From: Deltaproteobacteria bacterium
GTDB lineage: Bacteria > Myxococcota > Myxococcia > Myxococcales > Anaeromyxobacteraceae
Assembly (NCBI GenBank): GCA_016214955.1
Contig: JACRMN010000011.1
Location: 59,888 to 123,887 of the forward strand
Length of the DNA: 64,000 nt
Direction: 5' to 3'
The notes beneath the pieces were generated by a model, which worked only from the letters and a program-made list of their open reading frames with translations, was not told the origin of the DNA and did no database searches. Numbering within the stretch: the stretch's first letter is position 1; each line of letters starts with the position of its first letter. Positions 22,244 through 30,544 of this stretch are shown one piece after another. Both the position numbers and the translations under genes were made by a program.

Positions 22244-23026
22244 GTGGGAGACGTCCGGGTCGAGGACCGCGACCGGGTCCGCGTCGTCACCATCGACAAC
22301 GCCCAGAAGCGCAACGCCCTCGACTACCGGAGCCTGGCCGACATCGAGGCCGCCTGCGCCGGGGCCCAGCGCGACGGCGTCCGCTGCCTGGTGTTCCGCG
22401 GCGCCGGGGACAAGGCCTTCTGCTCCGGCTTCGACATCGAGGCCATCCCCACCGGCCCGCAGGAGGGCGACCGGCCCGACCTGGCGGTGGAGCGCACCAT
22501 GGAGGCGGTGGAGGCGGTGCGCTGCCCCACCATCGCCTTCCTCAACGGCGCCGCCTTCGGCGCCGGCGGCGAGCTGGCCGCCACCTGCGACCTGCGGGTG
22601 GCCCGCCAGGGCATCTCCTTCGGCATGCCGCCCGCCAAGCTGGGCGTCGTCTACCCGGTGGGCGGGATGCGCCGCTTCCTCTCGCTCCTGGGGCCGGCGC
22701 GGGCCAAGGAGCTGTTCTTCACCGGGCGGCCGGTGGACGCCGAGCGGGCCCTGGCCATCGGGCTCGTGGACCGGCTGCTGCCGGCCGGCGACGCCGAGCG
22801 CGCCGCGCTGGAGCTGGCCGACGAGATCGCCGGCAACGCGCCGCTGGCCGTGCAGGGCATGAAGCGCATCCTCCGGCTCCTGGAGGCCGCCCACGAGCGC
22901 GGCTTCACCGACGAGGAGCGGGAGGAGATCGACGGCCTGCGCCGGCGGGCCTTCGAGAGCAAGGACACCGCCGAGGGTCGGGCCGCGTTCCTGGAGAAGC
23001 GGCCGCCGCGCTTCCAGGGCGAGTGA
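22244..23026 (+). CDS. Enoyl-CoA hydratase/isomerase family protein
   Basis: Crotonase-fold enzyme, 260 residues from GTG 22244. The oxyanion-hole parts are CSGFDIEAI and GAAFGAGGELA. The second catalytic Glu of true hydratases should follow the PPAKLG strand, where this protein has FGMPPAKLGVVYPVGG, so hydratase activity is not certain; isomerase, decarboxylase or hydrolase activity is possible. The link to a biotin carrier suggests a role in acyl-CoA carboxylation or degradation pathways such as methylmalonyl-CoA metabolism. Confidence 0.88.
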   Translation: MGDVRVEDRDRVRVVTIDNAQKRNALDYRSLADIEAACAGAQRDGVRCLVFRGAGDKAFCSGFDIEAIPTGPQEGDRPDLAVERTMEAVEAVRCPTIAFLNGAAFGAGGELAATCDLRVARQGISFGMPPAKLGVVYPVGGMRRFLSLLGPARAKELFFTGRPVDAERALAIGLVDRLLPAGDAERAALELADEIAGNAPLAVQGMKRILRLLEAAHERGFTDEEREEIDGLRRRAFESKDTAEGRAAFLEKRPPRFQGE

Positions 23027-23029
23027 CCG

Positions 23030-23506
23030 CTACCCCCGTACCCGCGAGGTCAGCGAGCGCAGCACCCGCGCCGCCGCCGAGACGGCGCGGCGCAGGCCAC
23101 CGGCCGGGGGCGGCAGCGGCGGCAGGCGCGACTCGGGGCGCGGGGTGCTGCGGTGGGGCAGGGCCGGCGGGTAGGCCCGCTCGGTGATGGGCTCCAGCAC
23201 CGCGGTGCCCTCGCCGTCCTCCAGCGCCAGCTCGAAGTCGCCGATGCGCACCCGGTCGCCGGTCCGCAGCCGCCGTGGCGCCGCCAGCCGCTCGCCGTTG
23301 ACGTAGGTGCCTGTCAGGCTGCCCAGGTCCTCGATGGTGACCGAGCCGGCGGTGGCGTGGAAGCAGGCGTGGCGGCGGGAGACGTTGCGCTCCTCGAGCC
23401 GGACCGCGTTGCCGGCCGGGCCGCGCCCCACCGCGGTGGTGGTGCCCTCGGGCAGCGGCACCACGCGCCGGCCACCGGACCCTTCGAGCACCAGGCGCGG
23501 GGCCAC
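23030..23506 (-). CDS. FHA-domain protein
   Basis: 158 residues from GTG 23506, starting 4 bases after the stop of the Ser/Thr kinase gene. The FHA domain (about 15-95) has the phosphothreonine-binding residues in GRGPAGNAVRL, NVSRRHACF and GTYVNGERL. A Pro-rich linker and a basic amphipathic tail follow. As kinase and FHA protein are co-transcribed, it is a likely phosphorylated partner or scaffold of that kinase. Its output is not visible. Confidence 0.9.
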   Translation of the reverse strand: MAPRLVLEGSGGRRVVPLPEGTTTAVGRGPAGNAVRLEERNVSRRHACFHATAGSVTIEDLGSLTGTYVNGERLAAPRRLRTGDRVRIGDFELALEDGEGTAVLEPITERAYPPALPHRSTPRPESRLPPLPPPAGGLRRAVSAAARVLRSLTSRVRG

Positions 23507-23510
23507 CCTG

Positions 23511-25226
23511 CTACTCCCGCGCCGGGCGCGCGGGCGGGGCAGGCCGCGCCGGCTGCAGCGTCCGCTTGAACTTGAGGCCGTCCCGGTCCGGCAGCACCAC
23601 GAACTGGTCGATCTCGCGGCCCGGCATGGAGAGGTCGATGCGGTGGCGCTCGCCCAGCGCCACGCCGGGGATGGAGATGGGGGTGCGCCCCACCAGGTGT
23701 CCGTCGACGCGCACGTCGGCGCCGGGCGGCTCGCTGTCGATGGCCAGCATCCCCGCCGACGGCGGCAGCACCGCGTCCACCCGCATGGCGGGCCGCCACA
23801 GGTCGGGCTGCACGGTCTGGGTGACGCTGCGCCTGTCGGGCGCCTGCAGCACCACCGTGTGGGGCCGGTGGAGCGAGAGCCCCTCGAGCACCATGGGGGT
23901 GGGCGGCTGGGAGCGCCCGTCCACCGTCACCTCGGCGCCGGGCGGGTCCGAGGTCACCACCAGGGTGCCGGTGCGGGTCCACAGGCCGGCGCCGACGACG
24001 GCGCCGCCTGCCAGCAGGCCGAAGAAGGTGCCCAGCGTCACCGCCCGGAAGGCGGAGGGGCCGCGCACCGTGCGCAGGGTGGGGCGCGCCGGCGTCAGCG
24101 CCGGCCGGGACGTGGGCGTGGCCGGGTCGGGCAGCAGGCCGTCGAGCGACACCGGGCTCGGCAGCGGGGCCTCGCCGCGCTCCGCCGCCTCCCGTGCAGC
24201 CACGTTGGTGAGCACCTTCATCACCAGGGCGTCGTGGGCGCGGGCCGAGCGCTGCTTGGCGATGCGCTCGGCGTACACCTGCTGCATCTGCTGGCCGATG
24301 AGGTCCTGGACCGCGCTGTGGGGCGTGGGGAAGAGCAGGTCCACCAGCGCGTCGGCGAAGGCCCGGGCGCTGGGGTAGCGCTTCTCGGGATCGTAGGCCA
24401 GCGCCTTGTGGACGATGGCGTCGATCTCCTTGGGCAGCCGGTCGTCGAAGGCGGTGGGCGGCACCACCTTGGCCTTGCGCGACTCGATGAGCGACTCGAC
24501 GTCGGTGGCCCGGGGAAAGGGCTTCTGCTTGGCCAGCAGCTCGTAGAGGATGGTGCCGGCGGCGAAGATGTCGACCCGGTGATCCCAGGCCTTCTCCAGC
24601 GAGGCCTGCTCGGGCGCCACGTACCCGAGCTTCCCCATCAGCATGCCCTCCTTGTAGTTGGAGAGGCCGGTGGCGGCGCGGGCGATGCCGAAGTCGAGGA
24701 GCTTCACCTCGCCCTCGTAGGACACCAGGGCGTTGTCGGGCGAGACGTCGCAGTGGACGATCTGCAGCGGCCGCCCCTCGGCGTCGGTCTTGCGGTGCGC
24801 GTAGTCGAGCCCCTGGAGCAGCTGCAGCACCAGGAACATGGCCTGCTCGGGCGAGAGCTGCACGCCGGAGCGGGCGAAGGTGGCCATCATGTCCTTCATG
24901 GACACGCCGTGCACCTGCTCCATGGCGATGTAGTAGGTGCCGTCGACGGCGCCGCACTCGTAGATCTGGGCGATGTTGTTGTGGGTGAGCTGGACGGTGA
25001 GCCGGGCCTCGTTCACCAGCATCCGGATGAAGCCCTGGTCCTGGGAGCGGGCCGGGAGGATGCGCTTGACCACCAGCTCCTTCTCGAAGCCGCCCGCGCC
25101 CAGCATCTTGGCGCGGTAGATCTCGGCCATGCCGCCGACCGCCAGGCGCTGGAGCAGGAAGTAGCGCCCGAAGACGGTGGGCTTGAAGTCGCCTCCACGC
25201 GAGCGCTCTCGGGCTGCTTCCGGCAC
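23511..25226 (-). CDS. Ser/Thr protein kinase with PEGA domains
   Basis: 571 residues from GTG 25226. A Hanks-type kinase covers about 18-285: VGGMAEIYRAK, the ATP Lys in VVKRILPA, catalytic loop HCDVSPDNALV, DFGIARA and YVAPEQ. The loop has Cys where HRD kinases have Arg, so it is of the non-RD type that myxobacteria often carry. A membrane helix (about 390-415, VTLGTFFGLLAGGAVVGAGL) leads to two PEGA-like beta domains (SDPPGAEVTVDGR and SEPPGADVRVDGH). The kinase is thus cytoplasmic with an outward-facing sensor or anchor. The FHA gene follows in the same operon. Confidence 0.93.
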   Translation of the reverse strand: MPEAARERSRGGDFKPTVFGRYFLLQRLAVGGMAEIYRAKMLGAGGFEKELVVKRILPARSQDQGFIRMLVNEARLTVQLTHNNIAQIYECGAVDGTYYIAMEQVHGVSMKDMMATFARSGVQLSPEQAMFLVLQLLQGLDYAHRKTDAEGRPLQIVHCDVSPDNALVSYEGEVKLLDFGIARAATGLSNYKEGMLMGKLGYVAPEQASLEKAWDHRVDIFAAGTILYELLAKQKPFPRATDVESLIESRKAKVVPPTAFDDRLPKEIDAIVHKALAYDPEKRYPSARAFADALVDLLFPTPHSAVQDLIGQQMQQVYAERIAKQRSARAHDALVMKVLTNVAAREAAERGEAPLPSPVSLDGLLPDPATPTSRPALTPARPTLRTVRGPSAFRAVTLGTFFGLLAGGAVVGAGLWTRTGTLVVTSDPPGAEVTVDGRSQPPTPMVLEGLSLHRPHTVVLQAPDRRSVTQTVQPDLWRPAMRVDAVLPPSAGMLAIDSEPPGADVRVDGHLVGRTPISIPGVALGERHRIDLSMPGREIDQFVVLPDRDGLKFKRTLQPARPAPPARPARE

Positions 25227-25288
25227 GGCGCGCGATGTTATCCCGGGGCCCGGTGGGAACCAAGGAAGGCCCCGCGGCCGCGCCCCTC

Positions 25289-26908
25289 TCAGGGTGGAAG
25301 GCGGAGGCCGGCGCGCTCGGCGCGCAGGCCGGTCCGCGCCAGCAGGGCGGCGGCGTCCAGGCCCGGCCGGCCGAAGGCGGCCGCCAGCCCGGCGGCGTCG
25401 GGGCCGGAGCCGGGGGCGAAGGCGCCGCGCAGCAGGGCACCGGCCGCGGGCGAGCGCCACCAGGCGGGCCCGCCGGCCGCGGCCAGCCAGCCCTCGGCCT
25501 GGGCCGCCAGGAGCTGGCCGGCCAGGAGGTCGGCCGAGCGCAGGAGCGGGTCGGGCTCGGCGGCGAAGAGCGCCACCTCCTCGGCGGTGGGCGGCCGCGC
25601 CAGGAGCTGCTCGCAGGCGGCGCGGGCCAGCTCGGCGGCCCGGGCCGGCTCCCGCTGGCGCCCGACCTCCAGCAGCAGCCGCGCGGCCAGCTCCCGCACC
25701 AGGTGGAGGCGGCGGGCGGCGCCGGCGCGCACCAGCGGCTCCAGGTTGTGCTCCGAGAGGCCGGTGTGCTCGGCCAGCCAGGCCGGGTCGCCGGCCAGCT
25801 CCTCGAGGAGTCCGCCGAAGGCCTCGAGCGCCACCCCGGAGAGCAGGCGGAGCTCCGGCTCGGGTGCGCGGATGCCGGTGAGGAAGGCGGCGCTGCCCAG
25901 CGCCCGCAGGACGCCCCGCGCCTCGGCCGCTCCGCCGGCCGGCACCAGGGAGAGGCGCACGCCGCCGGGGACGGCCACCGGCAGCAGCAGGGTGCGCGGG
26001 TCCTTGCCGGGGCGCGCCTCGGCGTCGAGGGTGAAGCCGGGGGCGGCGGAGAGGTCGATGCCCAGCCCGCGGAGCGTGGCCAGGCCGCCCTGCAGCGCCT
26101 TGCCGGCCGGGAAGGCGCGGCCGTCGTGGGCCAGCGCCTGCAGCCGCGGGAGATCGCGGCTGCGGAGCTTCTCGAAGGGGATGCCCAGCTCGCGGCGCCC
26201 CACCAGGTCGAGGAGCGCCACGTAGGCCGGGCGAGTGGCGGCCAGCACCGCCTGGGCGCGGGCCGCCAGGGCGTCGGCCGGCTCGCCGCGCAGCAGCGGC
26301 GCCAGCGCCAGGAGGTCGGGTGCGCCCAGCGCGCGGGCCGCCTCCAGGAGGGCGCGCCGGTGCTCCTCGGCGGCCGGGGCCCAGCGCTGCTCGGCCTGGG
26401 CCAGCGCCTTCTCGATGGCGGCGCGCCGCCCGGCGTCGGCCTCGGCGGCGAGGAGCGCCGGCAGCTTGCGCGCCGGGATCTCGCGCCCCTCCCAGGTGGC
26501 CGCCGCCTGGGCCCGCGCCGCGGCCAGCTTCTCGGCGCTGCGGGCGGTGTCGCGGGCCAGCCGCTCGCCCACCAGGAAGGCCTCGAGGAGCGCCAGCGGC
26601 CGGCGCTCCCCGGGCTTCGCCGCGGCGGCGGCCTCGCGCACCGCCGCCAGGGTCCCGGGCTCGAGGAGCCGCTCCCGCTTGGCCAGCGCCTGGCGCGGAT
26701 CGGCGGGCGCGCCGCTGGTCCAGGCGCGCCAGAGCATCTCTCCCTGCTCGGCCAGGAGCGCCTCGACGTCGGCGCGGATCGGCGCCAGCCGGTCGGCAGG
26801 CGGCGGGGCCGGCGCCACCGGGGCCGGGTCGGGGGCGGGCGGCGGAGGCGCCGGGACGCGGGCGCAGGCGAGCGCCAGGGCGGAGAGGAGCGGGAGGAGT
26901 CGTCGCAA
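25289..26908 (-). CDS. Lipoprotein resembling M3-type peptidases but without a zinc motif
   Basis: About 539 residues. The start is unclear: TTG 26908 gives a lipoprotein-like signal (LSALALAC), and no ATG fits the frame. Residues about 35-520 are almost all helical, as in M3/oligoendopeptidase-like proteins. The segment RLSLVPAGGAAEARGVLRALGSAAF lines up, from memory, with the metallopeptidase segment that carries HExGH, but here reads RALGS, so both zinc His and the catalytic Glu are gone. The C-terminus (AAGALLRGAF, PDAAGLAAAFGR) also matches that family. A non-catalytic descendant is my inference. It stands alone between the kinase operon and epmA. Confidence 0.72.
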   Translation of the reverse strand: MRRLLPLLSALALACARVPAPPPPAPDPAPVAPAPPPADRLAPIRADVEALLAEQGEMLWRAWTSGAPADPRQALAKRERLLEPGTLAAVREAAAAAKPGERRPLALLEAFLVGERLARDTARSAEKLAAARAQAAATWEGREIPARKLPALLAAEADAGRRAAIEKALAQAEQRWAPAAEEHRRALLEAARALGAPDLLALAPLLRGEPADALAARAQAVLAATRPAYVALLDLVGRRELGIPFEKLRSRDLPRLQALAHDGRAFPAGKALQGGLATLRGLGIDLSAAPGFTLDAEARPGKDPRTLLLPVAVPGGVRLSLVPAGGAAEARGVLRALGSAAFLTGIRAPEPELRLLSGVALEAFGGLLEELAGDPAWLAEHTGLSEHNLEPLVRAGAARRLHLVRELAARLLLEVGRQREPARAAELARAACEQLLARPPTAEEVALFAAEPDPLLRSADLLAGQLLAAQAEGWLAAAGGPAWWRSPAAGALLRGAFAPGSGPDAAGLAAAFGRPGLDAAALLARTGLRAERAGLRLPP

Positions 26909-26992
26909 GGCGCGCCATGGTAGCCCAGAGCGCCCCCGCGGGGCAGCGCTCTCGCCCGCGACGCGCGCGCCACCGGCGGCTATCCTCCCGCC

Positions 26993-28006
26993 ATGGACCC
27001 GAGAGAGGCAGCGCGGGCGCGGGCCCGGCTGGCGGCGGCCGTCCGCGAGTCGCTGGGCGGCCTGGGCTACGAGGAGGTGGAGACGCCGTGCCTGGTGCCG
27101 GCGCCGGGCCAGGAGCCGCACATCGCCCCCTTCGAGGCCCGCTTCGTGCCCGAGGGCGGCGGCCGGGAGACGCCGCTCTGGCTCCACACCAGTCCGGAGT
27201 ACGCCATGAAGCGGCTCCTGGCGCGCGGCTTCCCCCGCATCTTCCAGCTGGCCCGCGTCTTCCGGAACGGCGAGGTCTCGCCCCAGCACAACCCCGAGTT
27301 CACGATGCTGGAGCTCTACCGCGCCGGCACCGACTACCGGGGCGTCATGGCCGACCTGGAGAGCTGCATCGCCGCCTGCGCCGCGGCGGTCGGCGGGCGC
27401 ACGCTGGTGGCGCGGCCCGGGGGCGGGACGCTCGACCTCGCCGCTCCCTTCGAGCGCATCACCATGGCCGAGGCCTTCCGGGAGGCGGCCGGGATCGACC
27501 TGGGCGACGCGGACGGCGAGGTGGACCGGCTCCGGCGCGCCGCCGAGGCGGCCGGCCTCTCCCCCGGCGCGCCGGGCGACACCTTCGACGACCTCTTCTT
27601 CCGCATCTTCCTCGCCCGGGTGGAGCCGGGTCTCGGGCTCACACGCCCGGTGTACGTGACCGACTGGCCCGCTCCCATGGCGGCGCTGGCCCGGCTCCGC
27701 CCCGACGACCCCCGCTGGGCCGAGCGCTTCGAGCTCTACGCCGGCGGGCTGGAGTTGGCCAACGGCTTCTCCGAGCTCACCGACGCCCGGGAGCAGCGGC
27801 GCCGCTTCGTCGCCGAGCAGGAGGAGCGGCGGCGGCTGGGCCGGCCCGTGCCGCCGCTCGACGAGCGGTTCCTCGCCGAGCTGCCCCGCATGCCCGAGGC
27901 CGGCGGCGTGGCCCTGGGCTTCGACAGGCTGCTCATGCTCCTCACCGGGGCCCGCGACATCCGCGAGCTGCTCCTCTTCCCGGCCGCGGAGTTCCTCGCG
28001 AAATAG
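26993..28006 (+). CDS. epmA: EF-P lysine aminoacylase EpmA (GenX/PoxA)
   Basis: A class II lysyl-tRNA-synthetase catalytic core without the anticodon-binding domain, 337 residues. Motifs: VETPCLVPAPGQEPHI, HTSPEYAMKRLLA, motif 2 RVFRNGEVSPQHNPEFTMLE, and motif 3 GGVALGFDRLLMLL. EpmA attaches beta-lysine (or lysine) to a conserved Lys of elongation factor P to help translate polyproline. Its partners epmB and efp are not in this window. The many Pro-rich proteins here would benefit from modified EF-P. Confidence 0.94.
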   Translation: MDPREAARARARLAAAVRESLGGLGYEEVETPCLVPAPGQEPHIAPFEARFVPEGGGRETPLWLHTSPEYAMKRLLARGFPRIFQLARVFRNGEVSPQHNPEFTMLELYRAGTDYRGVMADLESCIAACAAAVGGRTLVARPGGGTLDLAAPFERITMAEAFREAAGIDLGDADGEVDRLRRAAEAAGLSPGAPGDTFDDLFFRIFLARVEPGLGLTRPVYVTDWPAPMAALARLRPDDPRWAERFELYAGGLELANGFSELTDAREQRRRFVAEQEERRRLGRPVPPLDERFLAELPRMPEAGGVALGFDRLLMLLTGARDIRELLLFPAAEFLAK

Positions 28007-28016
28007 CGCCGCGCCT

Positions 28017-28049
28017 GCCGGGCTTGACGGCTTCTTGATGAAGCCCGGC
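28017..28049 (+). terminator. Hairpin after epmA
   Basis: Arms GCCGGGCTT and AAGCCCGGC pair perfectly over 9 bases with a 15-base loop, 11 bases past the epmA stop. No T-run follows, so a terminator is only probable; it could also lie in the leader of the next small gene. Confidence 0.4.
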
Positions 28050-28112
28050 GCACCCCTGACCCCATCCTGACGCGCCGGAACGCACCATGGTCTCGTGAAC
28101 AGGAGACCGACC

Positions 28113-28355
28113 ATGCGCACCGCGCAGAACCTGACGCTCCTCCGCGGCGACGCCGCCTGGCCGGGGCGCCGCGCCGGGCCGCAGGACCCGGCCGACCTCT
28201 GGATCGCCCTCTCCGCGGTGGTCATCGGCGCCATCCCCTTCGCCGGCTACACCCTGCGCGGCCGCTGGGACGAGCGGGAGCTGGGAGTCGCCTCCCTGCT
28301 GCTCATCCTCGGGCTGCGCGGCGTGGCGCTGGCCCTCTTCCGGCGCCCTGGCTAG
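28113..28355 (+). CDS. Small predicted membrane protein
   Basis: 80 residues from ATG 28113, preceded by AGGAG at the right distance; this decides against the upstream GTG at 28095. The N-terminal third is polar (LTLLRGDAAWPGRR). Two hydrophobic segments follow (LWIALSAVVIGAIPFAGYTL and LGVASLLLILGLRGVALALF). No family recognised. It is convergent with the uridine-kinase fusion gene, 20 bases away. Confidence 0.65.
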   Translation: MRTAQNLTLLRGDAAWPGRRAGPQDPADLWIALSAVVIGAIPFAGYTLRGRWDERELGVASLLLILGLRGVALALFRRPG

Positions 28356-28375
28356 CACCGAACCCGCCCTGACCG

Positions 28376-30532
28376 TCAGTGCGTCCCGTCGAACCCGCTG
28401 CCGCCGATGAACTCGCGCAGCAGCGAGGTCTGGGGCACGTGCTCGGGGTAGATGGCCACGAAGCGGTCGACGAGGGAGCGGAGGCGCCAGGCGGTGCCGA
28501 AGGCCGGGTGGTCGGGCGGCACCTCCAGCAGGTAGCGCTCGCCGTACACCTTGAGCACCGCCAGCTCGTAGACCAGCGAGGAGTCGAAGACCGCGTCGGC
28601 CAGACGCCGGAAGGGGAAGATGTGGCGCCGCTCCCCCTCCTGCACCGAGGGCCAGCGCCCGATGTTGTCGGCGGCCGAGTAGCCGCGGGAGTGCCGGTCC
28701 CGGACGATGCGCCGCAGGAGCCGCAGGTCGGTGGGCGAGACCCGCGTCAGCCGGTCGAAGGGCAGGGTGGTGGCCGGGTGGATGAAGACGCGGAAGAGCT
28801 CCTCGGGGCCGGCGGTGCCGCCCAGGAGCGCCGGGTTGAGGCCGTGGATGCCCTCCAGCACCAGCACGTCGCCGGGCGCGAGCGCCAGGAGCGGCCCGCC
28901 CTCGGCGTGGCTGCGCCCGGTGAGGAAGTCGTAGCGGGCGGTGCGCACCGGCTCGCCGGCCAGCAGCCGCCGCAGGTGGTCGTGGAGCAGCGGCAGGTCG
29001 AGCGCCTCCAGGGCCTCGAAGTCGTAGTCGCCCCGGGCGTCGCGCGGCGTGGCGGTGCGGTCGAGGTAGTAGTCGTCGAGCGAGATGCCCACCGGGCGCA
29101 CGCCGTTGATCTGGAGCTGGACCCGGAGGCGCGAGAGGAAGGTGGTCTTGCCGGAGGAGGAGGGGCCGGCCACGCAGATGATCCGCACCTCGCGGCCGCG
29201 GGCGCTGATCTCGTCGGCGATGCGGCCGATGCGCTTCTCGTGGAACCCCTCGGCCACGCGGATGAGCTGGGACACCTGGCCGGAGACGCACAGGTCGTTG
29301 AAGTCGCCGACGCTGCGGACTCCCATGCCGTCCAGCCAGGCCCGGTGGTCCTCCACCATGTGGCCGCCGGACGGCGGGCCGGGCGGCGGGAGCGCGGCCG
29401 CCTCGGCGTGGCGCGGATCGTGGGGGCCGTAGCGCAGGTGCAGGGCGCCGCCGTCGGCCGAGAGGGTGAGGCCGCGCACCAGGCCGGTGGAGGGCAGGAT
29501 GGGCCCCATCCCCAGGGCGTAGAGCTGGCCGCAGGTGACGAGCTGCGCCGTGCCCTCTCTCCGCGAGCGCAGCAGGCGGGCGGCGTCGGGCCACCCCCGC
29601 TCCTGGAACCAGGCGATGGCCTCGTCGGTGCCCCAGAGCTCGTGGCGGAAGGGCAGGTCGGCGCGCCGGAGCCGCTCGATCTCGGCGCCGATGGCGGCGG
29701 CCAGCGCCGGCAGCTCCCCGGGCCGGGCGCCTGGCACCTCCACGAGCTGGGTGGGGCCCAGCGAGCGGCCGATGCGCACCTCGCGCCCCGGGGCCGCGGC
29801 GTGGGCCGCCTCCAGCAAGAGCAGCGCCGCGGAGCGGGTGTAGACGTGGCGCCCCTCCCAGTCCGCCGCGGTGAGCGGGGCCACCGCGGTGGGGGCGCAG
29901 ATGGGGGTGGTGAGAGAGACCGGCTTCTGGCCCAGGAGCCCGGCCACCACCAGCTTGCCGTCCACCTCGGCGGGCAGGAGCTGGCGCATGGGCGTGCCCG
30001 TGGCCACCAGGCGCCGCACCCCCGCGACGGTGACCTCGACCTCGCGGGCCCGCGGCAGGGTGCGGCCCCGCAGCACCAGGCTGAGCGCGTCGGTCCGCTC
30101 CACCAGGTCCTCGCGCAGGTGGCGCACCAGCGCCTGCAGCAGCGCCAGCGCCGCGCCCGGCCGCCGCGCCGCCAGCCGCTCCCAGCCCTCCTGTCCCAGC
30201 ACCAGGAGCTCCACCGGCCCGGCGGCGGTGGCGCTGGCGGCCCGGGGCCGCCCGGTGACGAAGGAGAGGGCGCCGAAGTGGCCGCCGGCCCCGACGCTGC
30301 GCAGGCGCAGGTCGGAGCGCCACAGCTCCACCTCGCCCCGCAGCACCAGGAAGAGCTCGTTGCCCGGCTCGCCCTCGCGGGTGAGCACGGCCCCGGCGGC
30401 GGCGGTGGTGGGCCGGGTCTGGTCGAGGAGGAGCTCCCTGTCGCCGGGCGCGAGGCCGGCGGCGATCTGGCAGCCGGCCAGCGCCACCAGCCGCTCGGCG
30501 CGCTCCATGCTCCCGGGACCGCTGGCGTCCAT
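28376..30532 (-). CDS. Cyclic-nucleotide-binding/TGS/uridine kinase-like fusion protein
   Basis: 718 residues with AGGAGG before ATG 30532. Residues about 20-150 form a cNMP-binding (CRP-type) domain (EPGNELFLVLRGEVELW and GAGGHFGALSFVTG). Residues about 165-370 resemble the TGS plus second additional domain of threonyl-tRNA synthetase, as known in long uridine kinases. The C-terminal part is a phosphoribulokinase/uridine-kinase domain with P-loop GPSSSGKTTF (about 460), SLDDYYLDR and VLEGIHGLNP. The kinase would phosphorylate a nucleoside. The added cNMP domain may make it ligand-controlled. Convergent with the small membrane protein gene. Confidence 0.88.
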   Translation of the reverse strand: MDASGPGSMERAERLVALAGCQIAAGLAPGDRELLLDQTRPTTAAAGAVLTREGEPGNELFLVLRGEVELWRSDLRLRSVGAGGHFGALSFVTGRPRAASATAAGPVELLVLGQEGWERLAARRPGAALALLQALVRHLREDLVERTDALSLVLRGRTLPRAREVEVTVAGVRRLVATGTPMRQLLPAEVDGKLVVAGLLGQKPVSLTTPICAPTAVAPLTAADWEGRHVYTRSAALLLLEAAHAAAPGREVRIGRSLGPTQLVEVPGARPGELPALAAAIGAEIERLRRADLPFRHELWGTDEAIAWFQERGWPDAARLLRSRREGTAQLVTCGQLYALGMGPILPSTGLVRGLTLSADGGALHLRYGPHDPRHAEAAALPPPGPPSGGHMVEDHRAWLDGMGVRSVGDFNDLCVSGQVSQLIRVAEGFHEKRIGRIADEISARGREVRIICVAGPSSSGKTTFLSRLRVQLQINGVRPVGISLDDYYLDRTATPRDARGDYDFEALEALDLPLLHDHLRRLLAGEPVRTARYDFLTGRSHAEGGPLLALAPGDVLVLEGIHGLNPALLGGTAGPEELFRVFIHPATTLPFDRLTRVSPTDLRLLRRIVRDRHSRGYSAADNIGRWPSVQEGERRHIFPFRRLADAVFDSSLVYELAVLKVYGERYLLEVPPDHPAFGTAWRLRSLVDRFVAIYPEHVPQTSLLREFIGGSGFDGTH

Positions 30533-30544
30533 CGGCCTCCTCCC

